Notes: generated from the letters alone by a model not told the origin. A stretch of DNA of 64,000 bases from Halomonas sp. TD01 (GCF_923868895.1 NZ_OV350343.1:1612001-1676000), one strand, 5' to 3'; shown: positions 36,000-45,873, numbered from the stretch's first letter. Made by a program: numbers and translations.

Positions 36000-38900
36000 A
36001 TGGTTGTTTAACCGACGTCTTGTGGCATTAACCTTGGGGTTGCTGGTTGTGGCTGGGCTGTCGGCTATTCAAACGCTTCCTCGAGCAGAAGACCCTCATT
36101 TGATTGCGCGTATGGCTACCGTGCTCGCGCCGTTTCCTGGTGCTACGCCTGAGCAGGTTGAAGCGCTGGTAGCGCGGCCCATTGAAAACGAGTTGCGCAC
36201 TATTTCAGAAATCCAAGTGCTTGAGTCTACGTCGCGCCAGGGCATCGCTGTTATCAGTCTTGAATTAGAAGACGCGGTTGTTGATGTCACTCCGGTGTGG
36301 AGCCGGGTACGAGATAAGTTAGGCGATATCGCGCCAACCTTGCCAGCCGGTGTGCAAACGCCAGAGCTGCTGGATGACCGAGGTTACGCCTTTAGCATGG
36401 TGGCCGCCCTGCGTTGGACGCTAGATACCCCGCCCAATCCTCAGTTGATGGAGCGCTATGCTGAACGCCTAGAAGACCAGTTTAGGCGTATTGCAGGCAC
36501 GGAGTACACGCATCTGTTTGGTGTCGCAGGGGAACAGGTCGAGGTCATGGTCGACCCCTTAGAGCTAAATGCGTTGGGGCTCTCTGTAGGCCAGTTGGCC
36601 GCTGCTATCGAAGCAAGTGATGGCCGCCGCACGGCAGGCGAAGTGGTTACACATGGCCATCGGCTAACGGTCGGACTGAGCGGTGAGTTTGATACGTTGG
36701 ACAGATTGCGCGATGTCGACGTGGCTATCCGGCAAGGCCAGACGGTTAGACTAGGTGAGATTGCCGAGCTGCGCCGTGGCGTGCAGGATCCGCCTGCCGC
36801 CATGGCACTGCTTAACGGCGAACGAGCGGTGTTTGTTGGTGCCCGTATGGCCCCCGGCCAGCGTATCGATGTTTGGGTTGAACGGGCTCAGCAACAACTT
36901 ATGGCGTTTGCTGACGAATTGCCCGTGGGCCTTGATGTTGAGGAGGTATTTGAACAGGCCAGTTATACCAATCAGCGCTTAAGCGATGTCGCTAGCAGCC
37001 TGCTGATGGGGTTAGTACTGGTCGTGGCTATTCTATTTTTAACCATGGGCTGGCGCTCGGCGATCACCGTGGGGCTAGCGATTCCCGCCACGGCGCTGCT
37101 CACGTTGGCGTTCTTCAAACCTCTGGGTATTGATATCCACCAGATGAGCATTACCGGCATTATTGTGGCGCTGGGATTAATGGTGGATAACGCCATCGTC
37201 ATGACCAATGCCCTTCGCGAGCGCTTATTGCAAGGGGATTCGGTGATTGCCGCTACCCGAGATGCCTTGCGCCATTTAGCCGTGCCGCTACTTGCCAGTA
37301 CGTTGACGACAATCTTGGCGTTTATGCCAATTGTGCTAATGCCGGGGCCCGCCGGAGAGTTCGTAGGCCCGCTAGCCATGGCCGTTATGGTGGCGCTGGT
37401 GAGCTCTTACCTGGTATCGCTGTTGCTAGTGCCCGCGCTATCTCCGATGTTGCTAGCCAATGTGGCGAATAAGCCGTCAGGGTCAAAAGATAACGTGGTC
37501 AAGCGTGGTTTTCGCCGTACCGTACGCAGCGCGCTGCGTCATCCGGTGGCTGCCATGATCATAACGTTATGTGTGCCTGTGGGCGGCATCGCCTTAATGC
37601 CAACGTTAGACGTCGCGTTTTTTCCACCGGCAGACCGTGATCAATTCCACATTGAAGTACGCTTGCCACCGGCTAGCAGCATGGCCAATACCGCAGCGTT
37701 GGCCTACGAAGCCGAGGCCCTTATCCGAGAGCTGCCGGGAATCAAGCGGGTGTCGGCATTTATCGGCGAAAGTGCACCCATGATGTACTACAACGTATTG
37801 ACCAATGAGGATAACAACCCCGCGTTTTTACACTTGATTGTTGATGCCGAGTCGTTAGCGGTGACGAATCAGCGGGTGCCGATGCTGCAGCAGGTACTTG
37901 ATCAGCACTTTCCGCAGGCGCAAAGCGTGGTGCGTAAGTATGAACAGGGGCCTCCGTTTAAAGCCCCGATTGAGCTACGGGTCTACGGTGATGACTTGGA
38001 CATACTGTCATCGCTGGGGCTCGAACTAGCGAATCTAATGCACCAGTTGCCTCAGGTGACCCATGTGCGCGCAGGCATGCAGCGCGACCTGCCTAGGTTA
38101 ACGCTGGATATCGACCAAACGGCGCTTCACGATGCAGGCCTAACGCCACAACGCCTAGCGGAACAGGTTGGTGCTGCACTGTCGGGCCAGTCTGCTGGCA
38201 TGCTGCTGGAAGATACTCAGCAGCTACCCGTTCGAGTGCGTTATGTTGGTGAATGGCGTACCGATGCGGAACAGCTTGCCGCGCTGCGCTTAGTCAGTGA
38301 TCGCGTCGCAGAGGGGTTGCCGCTAGCGGCAGTAGCGGAGATATCGCTAACGCCAGCCTGGAGCGTGATTACTCGCCGTAATGCTGAACGGGTACAGTTG
38401 GTGCAAGGCTACTTGGTGGCCGATGCGTTGCCTGCGGTTTCCATGGCGCAGCTAGAAGACTCGCTGCAAAACGCGCTAACAGCAGGAGAGATTCATCTCC
38501 CTTCTGGTTATCGCATTGAAACCGGTGGGGAGGCCGCCGAACGCGACGAAGCCGTGGGTAACCTGTTGGCCTCGGTGATACTGCTGGTAATTGCCATGGT
38601 GGCAACGGTCGTGCTGGCGTTTAATTCCTTTCGTCGCGCAGCTATCGTGTTTATTGCTGGGGCTCAGGCGATGGGCATGGGTATTGTGGCGCTGTTATTA
38701 AGCGGCCATGCCTTCGGTTTTGTGATTATCGTTGGCATTATGGGGCTGGTGGGCGTGGCGATTAATGCCACTATCATCATCATTGCTGCGTTTGACGACG
38801 ATGAGGCTGCACGCCAAGGCGATATCGATGCCATGTTAGCGGTCATTAGCGGCCCCACCAGTCGTCATATTGTCTCAACGACGATCACCACTTTCGCCGG

Positions 38901-39048
38901 ATTAATTCCATTGATGATGGCGGCAGGTGGATTGTGGCCACCTTTCGCGCAAACCGTCGGTTTTGGGCTGCTTTTGGCAACGCTGGTGTCGTTTTTCTTT
39001 ACCCCTGCGCTTTATCGGCTTTGGGTAGCAAACGGCTGTGTCAAATAG
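35986..39048 (+). CDS. RND efflux pump, inner-membrane transporter
   Basis: 1020 aa from the ATG at 35986 (GAGG nine bases upstream); an ATG at 35977 abuts that site. It overlaps the adaptor gene by 14 bases. About twelve transmembrane helices with two large periplasmic loops. The helix 4 proton-relay region reads GLMVDNAIV: one Asp with Asn beside it, where AcrB has two Asp. The helix 10 region reads GVAINATII, lacking the AcrB Lys. These variants occur in other RND subgroups, so a drug or solvent substrate cannot be named. Confidence 0.9.
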   Translation: MQRIEWLFNRRLVALTLGLLVVAGLSAIQTLPRAEDPHLIARMATVLAPFPGATPEQVEALVARPIENELRTISEIQVLESTSRQGIAVISLELEDAVVDVTPVWSRVRDKLGDIAPTLPAGVQTPELLDDRGYAFSMVAALRWTLDTPPNPQLMERYAERLEDQFRRIAGTEYTHLFGVAGEQVEVMVDPLELNALGLSVGQLAAAIEASDGRRTAGEVVTHGHRLTVGLSGEFDTLDRLRDVDVAIRQGQTVRLGEIAELRRGVQDPPAAMALLNGERAVFVGARMAPGQRIDVWVERAQQQLMAFADELPVGLDVEEVFEQASYTNQRLSDVASSLLMGLVLVVAILFLTMGWRSAITVGLAIPATALLTLAFFKPLGIDIHQMSITGIIVALGLMVDNAIVMTNALRERLLQGDSVIAATRDALRHLAVPLLASTLTTILAFMPIVLMPGPAGEFVGPLAMAVMVALVSSYLVSLLLVPALSPMLLANVANKPSGSKDNVVKRGFRRTVRSALRHPVAAMIITLCVPVGGIALMPTLDVAFFPPADRDQFHIEVRLPPASSMANTAALAYEAEALIRELPGIKRVSAFIGESAPMMYYNVLTNEDNNPAFLHLIVDAESLAVTNQRVPMLQQVLDQHFPQAQSVVRKYEQGPPFKAPIELRVYGDDLDILSSLGLELANLMHQLPQVTHVRAGMQRDLPRLTLDIDQTALHDAGLTPQRLAEQVGAALSGQSAGMLLEDTQQLPVRVRYVGEWRTDAEQLAALRLVSDRVAEGLPLAAVAEISLTPAWSVITRRNAERVQLVQGYLVADALPAVSMAQLEDSLQNALTAGEIHLPSGYRIETGGEAAERDEAVGNLLASVILLVIAMVATVVLAFNSFRRAAIVFIAGAQAMGMGIVALLLSGHAFGFVIIVGIMGLVGVAINATIIIIAAFDDDEAARQGDIDAMLAVISGPTSRHIVSTTITTFAGLIPLMMAAGGLWPPFAQTVGFGLLLATLVSFFFTPALYRLWVANGCVK

Positions 39049-39060
39049 CAGCCGTTTGCT
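39027..39060. terminator. Perfect 12-bp hairpin across the RND stop codon
   Basis: AGCAAACGGCTG (39027-39038) pairs with CAGCCGTTTGCT (39049-39060) around a 10-base loop containing the TAG stop. No T-run is present. It separates the convergent RND and dehydrogenase genes and may act in both directions. Confidence 0.5.
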
Positions 39061-39067
39061 TGGATAT

Positions 39068-40309
39068 TTAACGGCCCACAACGAGGGAAGTTGCGTGAGA
39101 AGTGTCTACCGCGTCCGCCAGCATTTCGGCGGTAATGGCTGATAGTGTCCAGCCTAGGTGGCCGTGGCCGGTGTTATAGAAAACAGTGGGCAAACGGCCA
39201 GGCCCAACTTTGGGTAGCATGTTAGGTAGCATCGGGCGTAGGCCCGCCCAGGGCACTACGCGTTGTGTGCTCACGCCAGGGAAGCACTCTTCTACCCAGC
39301 GAACCAGCGGTTGAATACGGTCGTTGCGTATATCGCGATTCGCGCCGTTAAATTCAGCGGTACCAGCCACGCGGAAGCGGTCGTGCCCCAACCGACTGGT
39401 CACCAGCTTGGTTTCATCATCTAGCAGGCTGACGGTTGGCGCGGCTTGCTGAGAGGCCTCGTCATCTAGCTGTACGGTGATGGAGTAACCTTTTACGGGG
39501 TAGATATTAACGCGATCGCCTAATTTGGCGGCAATGGCGCGGCTGCCGGTCCCCGCGCAAACGACCACGCTGTCAAAGCGTTGGCTCATGCTGTTGTTAT
39601 CTACCGTGGCGCTTACCCAAACCCCATTCTCGTCAGCGCCAATATCGTCAATGTGGTGGCCATAATTAAGCTGCACGCCACGGTTGGCGGCTGCTTTAGC
39701 GAGGCCGTTGGTGTATTTGTGGATATCGCCAGTGGCGTCGCTTTCGGTATAGAAACCGCCATAGTAACTACCTGCCAGCGTTGGCTCGATGGTGCGCATT
39801 TCATCGGGGGTTACTGATCTGCGTTCAAGGCCGCCTTTCGCTAGCAACTGCGACACGCGTGCTGCGTGATCAAAGCCAGCTTTGTCGCGGTAGATATGTA
39901 AAATGCCCTGCTGTTTGAGGTCGAAATCAATCTGCTCGTCTTTCGCCCACTGGAATAAGTGTTCCCGGGCAGCAATCGCTAACCGAGTGGTTTCTGTGGT
40001 GTTGTCAGCATAACGGGGAATGGCGGCGATGAACTCTGCAAACCAGCTGAGTTTGTGCCAACTAGGGCGAGGGTTGACCAAGAGCGGCGCGTCGTTTTTT
40101 AGCATCCAACGCAGGCCTTTAAGCACCGTCGGCCAGTGGTTCCAGACTTCAGCATTCGAGGCCGATAGCTGCCCGCCGTTGGCAAAAGATGTTTCCATCG
40201 CCGCATAGCGGTGCTTTTCAAAAACAGTCACATCAAACCCGCGCTTCGCCAAGGCATAAGCACTTGTAATGCCGGTGATGCCACCGCCAATAATAGCAAT
40301 GCGTTGCAT
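39068..40309 (-). CDS. dadA: FAD-dependent D-amino-acid dehydrogenase / glycine-oxidase-like
   Basis: 413 aa from the ATG at 40309, where GGAGAG is well placed; the longer frame to 40453 runs through the riboswitch and is not the start. The FAD Rossmann motif GGGITG follows the initiating MQRIAI; downstream NGGQLSASNAEVWNHW and the C-terminal GHLGWTLSAITAEMLADAV segments match DadA-type dehydrogenases of the DAO family, which oxidise D-amino acids to keto acids. The tandem glycine riboswitch upstream suggests glycine itself, or an amino acid linked to glycine load, is the relevant substrate. No racemase gene is adjacent. Confidence 0.87.
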   Translation of the reverse strand: MQRIAIIGGGITGITSAYALAKRGFDVTVFEKHRYAAMETSFANGGQLSASNAEVWNHWPTVLKGLRWMLKNDAPLLVNPRPSWHKLSWFAEFIAAIPRYADNTTETTRLAIAAREHLFQWAKDEQIDFDLKQQGILHIYRDKAGFDHAARVSQLLAKGGLERRSVTPDEMRTIEPTLAGSYYGGFYTESDATGDIHKYTNGLAKAAANRGVQLNYGHHIDDIGADENGVWVSATVDNNSMSQRFDSVVVCAGTGSRAIAAKLGDRVNIYPVKGYSITVQLDDEASQQAAPTVSLLDDETKLVTSRLGHDRFRVAGTAEFNGANRDIRNDRIQPLVRWVEECFPGVSTQRVVPWAGLRPMLPNMLPKVGPGRLPTVFYNTGHGHLGWTLSAITAEMLADAVDTSHATSLVVGR

Positions 40310-40342
40310 AAGTCTCTCCAGATTGTATGAGCGTCGGGCGAT

Positions 40343-40369
40343 ACACTGAGCCAAAAAGTGGCTAGGTGT
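40343..40369 (-). promoter_or_regulatory. Hairpin between riboswitch and start codon
   Basis: AGCCA and TGGCT pair around a 5-base loop, with outer ACAC/GTGT pairing across a small internal loop. It is a candidate part of the expression platform. Confidence 0.4.
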
Positions 40370-40374
40370 ACCCC

Positions 40375-40584
40375 TTCCGTCATGGAACCTGAGAGATTCA
40401 CGCATCCATTGAGGCGCTTGCTCCTTCGGTGGGCTGAGTGACGCAGTCATCAACCGCTCTTCGGAAAGTGTTAGTAATTACTGTTCTAGTAAATACCATA
40501 ACAATAGCGGTCCGGTGGCCTGAGAGTTTCCGGGGTCGTTGCTCCTTCGGCGCTGGTGGCTAGCACCAGTCTCTCCCGCTATTG
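40375..40584 (-). ncRNA. Tandem glycine riboswitch
   Basis: Two aptamers on the minus strand. Aptamer 1 (40584 to 40502) has an 8-9-bp closing stem (CCGCTATT/AATAGCGG on the plus strand), GGGAGAG, CGCCGAAGGAGCAACG and ACTCTCAGG. Aptamer 2 (about 40466 to 40375) has GAAGAGCGG, CACCGAAGGAGCAAGC and ATCTCTCAGGT. The linker is about 35 bases. These are the conserved core sequences of the class in the right order. The switch normally turns on glycine cleavage genes; here it precedes an oxidative flavoenzyme gene. Confidence 0.93.
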
Positions 40585-40740
40585 CTTTGACAATGTTTTA
40601 ACGCGTCAGTCGAAAAAGTGAAATAGGGTAAACGTCTTAAGGGGCGTAAAAGGGAAGAGCACGCTGCTTTATCGGCATGCTTTGCAATGGTGTCGTTTTA
40701 ACTGACAATATCGAAAACCTTTTAGCGATGGACGAGACGC

Positions 40741-41034
40741 ATGCAGGCAAACGGATTTTTTGATGGTATTGGCGAAGCCATTGGCGATGCTATTCGCGTG
40801 GTGGTGGAGTTTTTATTGGGCTTTTTCACCAATTTTTTCGGCGCGTTCGATGACTTTATTGATGGCCTTACTCGCTCCCTGGGTATCAATGCGTCGTTCT
40901 TTAGCATTCTGGTGCTGGTAATTGGCTTGTGGCTGTTATGGCGGGGCTTTCGGGCGCTGCTACGAGGCTCCCTGCTAGGAGCCATCGTGCGTATTGTGCT
41001 GGCGCTGTTTATCCTGTCGTGGCTAATGATGTAG
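40741..41034 (+). CDS. Small membrane protein of unknown function
   Basis: 97 aa, with an amphipathic or hydrophobic N-terminal part (residues 18-40) and a clear transmembrane helix (about 53-70) followed by basic residues and another hydrophobic C-terminal segment (about 80-97). No recognised domain. GACGAGACGC precedes the ATG. It overlaps the convergent transporter gene by 26 bp at the 3' end. Coding is likely from composition and length but not certain. Confidence 0.6.
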   Translation: MQANGFFDGIGEAIGDAIRVVVEFLLGFFTNFFGAFDDFIDGLTRSLGINASFFSILVLVIGLWLLWRGFRALLRGSLLGAIVRIVLALFILSWLMM

Positions 41035-41938
41035 GTTGGCGCCCGCCCGTCGAAGCTTGCATGATGCCGCAGACAACAATCAGTGCGCATCCGCTTAGCT
41101 GCAGAGGTGACAACGCTTCACCAAATAGGCTCCAGCCAAAGATCACCACTGCCACCGGCTCGCAGTAAGCCAGGGTTCCATACAGGGCGGTGGGCAGTCG
41201 GTTAATCGCCATCACGGCACACAGCAATGCTAAAAAACCGGGTAAGAAGCCAGCCAATAATAGCCAAGGCCACTGCCAGGATGCGGCGGTTAATCCTTCT
41301 GGCTGCCAAAGAGCAAACGGTAATATGACCAGCGCACCTACTAGCAACTGCCAAAACGCGCAGACCCTGTCGTCTAAATGACTTGGCAAACGACGGTTAG
41401 TGAGCATAAAGCCGCTATAGGCAAACATGGCGGCTAAGGCATAGCCCATCCCAATAATGTCTTGGTGATCATCAAGGTTCAAACGAAACTCTTGCATCAT
41501 CGCGAACCCAAATAGCGCCAAGCCAATCAATCCAATTTGTTCAGTGGTAAGGCGTTCACCATAGAGGGAGTGAGCTGCCACGGCGGCGATAATTGGTGCT
41601 AGGTAGATCATCAAAATAGCGTTGGCCATCTGGGTGTAGTTCATGGCCTGAACGTAAAAGAGGATAAATGACGCCAGAAGTACGCCGCTAATGACTACCT
41701 GCCGTCCAGGCAGTGCGTTGAGTGCGGTGTGGCGTTTTGTCAGCACTAAATACGCCAGCAGAAACGCCGCCCCAAGGCCTAAACGATAAAACGTAATGCT
41801 TTCGGCATTTAGCCCGGTAATGCGCGAAATAACGCCGATGGTTGCCATGCCGACAGCTGCCACCACGGCAAGCAATAAACTAGAAGGGGTGACGTTTAAC
41901 GGGGTACTGCTGGCGTTAGACATTAGCTGCTTAATCAT
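41009..41938 (-). CDS. DMT (EamA-family) transporter
   Basis: 309 aa with ten predicted transmembrane helices in two EamA repeats (first about residues 20-150, second about 165-295; AYCEPVAVVIFGWSLFGE is typical of the second). The family exports amino acids or metabolites or imports small organic compounds. The substrate is unknown. It stands alone and is unrelated in detail to the DMT protein of the phosphonate operon. Confidence 0.83.
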   Translation of the reverse strand: MIKQLMSNASSTPLNVTPSSLLLAVVAAVGMATIGVISRITGLNAESITFYRLGLGAAFLLAYLVLTKRHTALNALPGRQVVISGVLLASFILFYVQAMNYTQMANAILMIYLAPIIAAVAAHSLYGERLTTEQIGLIGLALFGFAMMQEFRLNLDDHQDIIGMGYALAAMFAYSGFMLTNRRLPSHLDDRVCAFWQLLVGALVILPFALWQPEGLTAASWQWPWLLLAGFLPGFLALLCAVMAINRLPTALYGTLAYCEPVAVVIFGWSLFGEALSPLQLSGCALIVVCGIMQASTGGRQPTSLATTG

Positions 41939-42092
41939 CCTGGAAGTGTGTTTGAGAATGTATTTGAAAGTGCGTTTAGGGACGTTTTTTAACGCGTTCT
42001 TGAAAGTGCTTCATCAGCGTATGACGGATTGTCATTTGCTTATCTGGTGCATTTTGCCATCATCTGCACTCTTTTTGTGCAGAGAGAGTGCA

Positions 42093-42620
42093 ATGAAAGC
42101 CTATCTTGGCAAGATGCGAGGAGAACCAACGCCGCGCCCCCGCGTCGGCTGGAAAGATGCCTGCTGGTCGTGGCTGGGCGCTTTTACTGGCATGGCCGTT
42201 ATATGCTGGCTAAGCTCTGCTTGGCTCTCGCAGCAGTTATTAATCGTGGGCTCCTTTGGGGCAACGTCGGTATTGATTTATGCAGCGCCTGAAAGCCCGT
42301 TCGCCCAGCCAAGCCATGTGCTGTTTGGCAGTGTCTTGTCGGCGTTGGTAGGGGTGGGTTGCTATCAATTGCTGGGCGCGACGCCTATCTCGATGGCACT
42401 AGCGGTGTCGCTTTCTATACTGGTTATGCAACTGACACACACCGTACATCCGCCGGGAGCCGCCGCTGCGCTGATCGCGGTAGCCGGTGGGGCGAGTGTC
42501 CACAAGTTAGGTTGGTGGTATCCGCTGATCCCCATTGGTGCTGGGTGCGTGGTCATGCTGGTAGTGGCCATTTTGGTGAATAATTTAGCGCGCCACCGTC
42601 GTTACCCACGCTATTGGTAG
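42093..42620 (+). CDS. HPP-family membrane protein
   Basis: 175 aa from the ATG at 42093, preceded by GAGAGAG; a longer open frame from 41796 overlaps the divergent gene and is rejected. Four to five hydrophobic helices with the family signature HTVHPPGAAAALIAV (about residues 113-127). HPP proteins are linked to nitrite transport in cyanobacteria and plants, but for this short bacterial form the substrate is not established. Confidence 0.82.
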   Translation: MKAYLGKMRGEPTPRPRVGWKDACWSWLGAFTGMAVICWLSSAWLSQQLLIVGSFGATSVLIYAAPESPFAQPSHVLFGSVLSALVGVGCYQLLGATPISMALAVSLSILVMQLTHTVHPPGAAAALIAVAGGASVHKLGWWYPLIPIGAGCVVMLVVAILVNNLARHRRYPRYW

Positions 42621-42647
42621 CCACTTGCTTCAAAAGCGTTTCCTGGT

Positions 42648-43229
42648 TCAATAACGACGTAGCTGCTCCTCAATGGCAAAAACGTGAGCATCGTCTGTGC
42701 CTAATTCGCGTAACGCCTGGGCTAAGTTCAGCAAATAAGCTTTATTCGAGCCGCTTGGGCCGTGGGAATGAGCAATTTGGTGTGCAATATCATCCAATGG
42801 TGCCTCGCCCAGAAAGGCAGGATTATCTTCGGTAGCTAAGTAAATTAGCCCTTCTGTTGTTGCCATTGCCGACTGTTTATCGCCACATTGCCCTAGAAAA
42901 GTGAGGGGCACTTTTTCACGCAGGTAGCCGTTCTTTTCGCGTACATCCAGCGGTGCCAGCACATCAGGTGTAATGCGGTACGCCATGCCGTGACACACGG
43001 CACCTTGGGCGCGAATCAGCGTCGCGACGCGACCCGGTGCGTCAGGCGTGCCGCGATGATCGTGAGAGCCTTGCCAAAAACGCCGCGCCCAGCCGGTAAT
43101 GTAGGCGGGCTGACGTTCTAGGTAGGCAAAGTCAGCTTTCCATATCAGTGAGCCATAACCAAAAAGCCAGATATCGGTATGGCCATCGAAGAAGTTTCTT
43201 TGCTGGTTCAGGTCGGTAGTATCAAACAT
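42648..43229 (-). CDS. chaC: Gamma-glutamylcyclotransferase, ChaC-like
   Basis: 193 aa. FGYGSLIWKADF near the N-terminus is the substrate-binding loop of ChaC-type enzymes, followed by RRFWQGSHDHRGTPDAPGRV. These enzymes break glutathione to 5-oxoproline and Cys-Gly. It is the size of other bacterial ChaC proteins. It sits convergent with the HPP gene (27 bp apart) and alone. Confidence 0.87.
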   Translation of the reverse strand: MFDTTDLNQQRNFFDGHTDIWLFGYGSLIWKADFAYLERQPAYITGWARRFWQGSHDHRGTPDAPGRVATLIRAQGAVCHGMAYRITPDVLAPLDVREKNGYLREKVPLTFLGQCGDKQSAMATTEGLIYLATEDNPAFLGEAPLDDIAHQIAHSHGPSGSNKAYLLNLAQALRELGTDDAHVFAIEEQLRRY

Positions 43230-43323
43230 CGCTATTAAGCATCATGAGCACGGCGTATGGGTTAAGGTGCTTATCTTATCATGCCTTTATTGATGACTTA
43301 CTTGACCACCTCCGGAGACCGAC

Positions 43324-44190
43324 ATGCGCGCTATTTTTCTCGTCGATAACGGCTCATTACGGCCCCAGGCAACCCACAACCTGCGCCGTGTAGCGTTTGC
43401 GCTCAGCCAGCAGCTAGGAGAAACCGTGCAAGCGGCTTCCTTGCTGCACTCTAATAAAATTCCTCCTGAAGAGATCGACGGGATCCCCGCGATTACCCTA
43501 GGTCCGGCCGCTGAACGCAGTGTCGAGCTGGGGGCGACAGAGATCATTGTGCTGCCGTTCTTCTTTGGGCCAAGCAAGGCACTGACCGGCTACCTGCCAG
43601 AGCGCATGGCAGCACTGCAGGCGCGTTTTCCCCGGGTGAGCGTTCGTGTGGCCCAACCGCTGGTGGATGAACGGGGCAATAACGACCTGCGTTTAGCCAA
43701 GCTGCTGGCCGACAACGTGCGCGACAAGCACCAAACGGGAACGACGCCACACGTAGCCCTGGTGGATCACGGTAGCCCGATTCCTGAAGTGACAGCCGTG
43801 CGCAATCGCTTAGCCGGGCAGTTAAGCGTGCTACTGGCAGATGAGGTTAGCTGCGTCGCAGCGGCATCCATGGAGCGCCGTGAAGGCGACGAATATCGCT
43901 TTAACGAGCCGCTGTTGGAGCATTTGTTGGATACGCCAGAGTTCCAATCAGGCTCGGTCATCTTAGCGATGCTGTTTCTCTCGCCTGGGCGTCATGCAGG
44001 GGAAGGCGGCGATATCGCCGAGATTTGTGCCGCCGCGGAACAGCGCAACCCAGGTTTGAGCGTGACGACCACCGCGCTTGTTGGCGAGCATCCTGACATT
44101 GTTGAGATACTACATGCTCGGTTGAGCCAAGCGCTTGATGGTGAACGTTTTCTACTCGAACTTCCGGCTACACTAGACAATGCGCGCTAG
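43324..44190 (+). CDS. CbiX-type chelatase-like protein
   Basis: 288 aa with two CbiX-like halves. Chelatases of this type insert cobalt, iron or nickel into sirohydrochlorin through active-site His residues. In the first half the usual GHGS-type sequence reads VDNGS, so its His is replaced by Asn; in the second half it is intact (VDHGS). A further His lies in [11 protein letters not shown]. One half may be inactive, or the protein may act on another substrate or as a metallochaperone. GGAG precedes the ATG. No cobalamin genes lie near. Confidence 0.72.
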   Translation: MRAIFLVDNGSLRPQATHNLRRVAFALSQQLGETVQAASLLHSNKIPPEEIDGIPAITLGPAAERSVELGATEIIVLPFFFGPSKALTGYLPERMAALQARFPRVSVRVAQPLVDERGNNDLRLAKLLADNVRDKHQTGTTPHVALVDHGSPIPEVTAVRNRLAGQLSVLLADEVSCVAAASMERREGDEYRFNEPLLEHLLDTPEFQSGSVILAMLFLSPGRHAGEGGDIAEICAAAEQRNPGLSVTTTALVGEHPDIVEILHARLSQALDGERFLLELPATLDNAR

Positions 44191-44273
44191 GGGGGAGGTG
44201 TAACGCTGCTCAAAGGCGCGTAGAATCGCGAGCCTTTGAATGCGCAATTACACTGTTAACCAGGGCTCACATC

Positions 44274-45863
44274 TTGATCGCAACCGCCAATATCACCATG
44301 CAGTTTGGGGCAAAGCCCCTGTTTGAAAATGTTTCCGTCAAATTTAATAACGGCAATCGCTACGGTTTGATTGGCGCCAATGGTTGCGGTAAGTCCACCT
44401 TTATGAAGATTTTGGGTGGGGAGCTTGAGCCTTCTTCCGGGCAGGTCATGCTGGATAGCAGCACGCGGCTGGGTAAGCTGCGCCAGGATCAGTTTGCCTA
44501 TGAGAACGAGCGGGTCATCGACACCGTTATCATGGGTAATGCTGAGCTGTGGAAAGTGGCCGCCGAACGCGAGCGGATCTACTCCCTGGCAGAAATGAGT
44601 GAAGCCGACGGAATGGCAGTGGCTGACCTGGAAGTGCGCTTTGCTGAACTCGACGGTTATACCGCCGAGTCTCGCGCTGGGGAGCTACTGCTGGGGCTAG
44701 GTATTCCCATTGAACAGCATACCGGCCCGATGAGCGAAGTTGCTCCCGGCTGGAAACTGCGTGTGTTGCTGGCCCAGGCACTGTTTTCCGACCCAGATGT
44801 ACTGCTGCTCGATGAACCGACTAACCATTTGGATATCAATACTATCCGCTGGCTGGAAGATATTCTCAAAGCGCGCAGTAGTACCATGGTGATTATTTCT
44901 CACGATCGTCACTTCCTGAATAGCGTGTGCACGCACATGGCGGATCTGGATTACGGGGAAATTACCCTGTTCCCAGGCAACTACGATGACTACATGACCG
45001 CGGCCACCGCTGCTCGCGAGCGCCAGCATTCAGATAATGCCAAGAAAAAAGCCCAAATTGCCGAGCTTCAACAGTTTGTTAGCCGCTTCTCGGCCAACGC
45101 CTCCAAAGCCAAACAGGCTACTTCACGGGCGCGCCAGATCGACAAAATTAAGCTGGAAGATATCAAGCCGTCCAGCCGAGTTAGCCCGTTTATCCGCTTT
45201 GAGCAGAATAAAAAGATTCACCGCAATGCAGTGAATGTTGATGCGATTACCAAAGGCTACGACGATGATAAGCCGCTCTTCGAGCGTTTCTCGATGACCG
45301 TAGAAGCGGGTGAGCGGATTGCCATTATCGGCCCCAACGGCATTGGTAAAACTACTCTGCTGAAAACCCTGGCGGGTGATTTACACCCTGATGCTGGTGA
45401 AGTGAAGTGGACCGACGCCGCTGAGGTTGGCATGTTTGGTCAAGACCACACCGACGACTTTCCTGTCGATGCCACGCTTTTTGAGTGGATGAGCCAGTGG
45501 ACCAAAGGCGGCGAGCAGGTGGTGCGCGGTGCGTTGGGCCGGATGCTGTTTTCCAGCGACGACATTAACAAGTCTGTCAGAGTGATCTCAGGTGGTGAGC
45601 AGGGGCGCATGCTGTTTGGCAAGCTAACGCTCACCAACCCCAACGTGCTGTTAATGGATGAGCCGACTAACCACCTGGATATGGAATCGATAGAAGCGCT
45701 GAACTTAGCGCTGGAAAACTACCCCGGCACGCTGATATTTGTCAGTCACGACCGCGAGTTTGTTTCCTCGCTGGCTACGCGCATTATCGATATGCAGCCT
45801 GATGGTCTTGTCGACTTTAGCGGTAGCTACGACGACTACCTGCGTAGCCAAGGCGTTGTCTGA
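44274..45863 (+). CDS. ybiT: ABC-F family ATPase, YbiT-like
   Basis: 529 aa cytoplasmic protein with two ABC domains and no membrane part. Walker A motifs are GANGCGKST and GPNGIGKTT; the first signature is degenerate ([12 protein letters not shown]), as is normal for YbiT, and the second is ISGGEQGRM. Both Walker B regions end in DEPTNHLD. The linker between domains is charged, as needed for ribosome binding. ABC-F proteins rescue or regulate translating ribosomes. The start is a TTG at 44274 giving [12 protein letters not shown], close to the YbiT N-terminus. Confidence 0.9.
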   Translation: MIATANITMQFGAKPLFENVSVKFNNGNRYGLIGANGCGKSTFMKILGGELEPSSGQVMLDSSTRLGKLRQDQFAYENERVIDTVIMGNAELWKVAAERERIYSLAEMSEADGMAVADLEVRFAELDGYTAESRAGELLLGLGIPIEQHTGPMSEVAPGWKLRVLLAQALFSDPDVLLLDEPTNHLDINTIRWLEDILKARSSTMVIISHDRHFLNSVCTHMADLDYGEITLFPGNYDDYMTAATAARERQHSDNAKKKAQIAELQQFVSRFSANASKAKQATSRARQIDKIKLEDIKPSSRVSPFIRFEQNKKIHRNAVNVDAITKGYDDDKPLFERFSMTVEAGERIAIIGPNGIGKTTLLKTLAGDLHPDAGEVKWTDAAEVGMFGQDHTDDFPVDATLFEWMSQWTKGGEQVVRGALGRMLFSSDDINKSVRVISGGEQGRMLFGKLTLTNPNVLLMDEPTNHLDMESIEALNLALENYPGTLIFVSHDREFVSSLATRIIDMQPDGLVDFSGSYDDYLRSQGVV

Positions 45864-45873
45864 TCGCTCTAGA

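Noticed and set aside
34087..39048. Possible heavy-metal (CusA-type) RND pump
   Set aside because: No Met-rich metal sites or Cus-type sequence features; the helix 4 and 10 motifs fit another RND subgroup.
41796..42092. N-terminal extension of the HPP gene
   Set aside because: It overlaps the divergent DMT gene, and the HPP family begins close to the ATG at 42093, which has a ribosome site.
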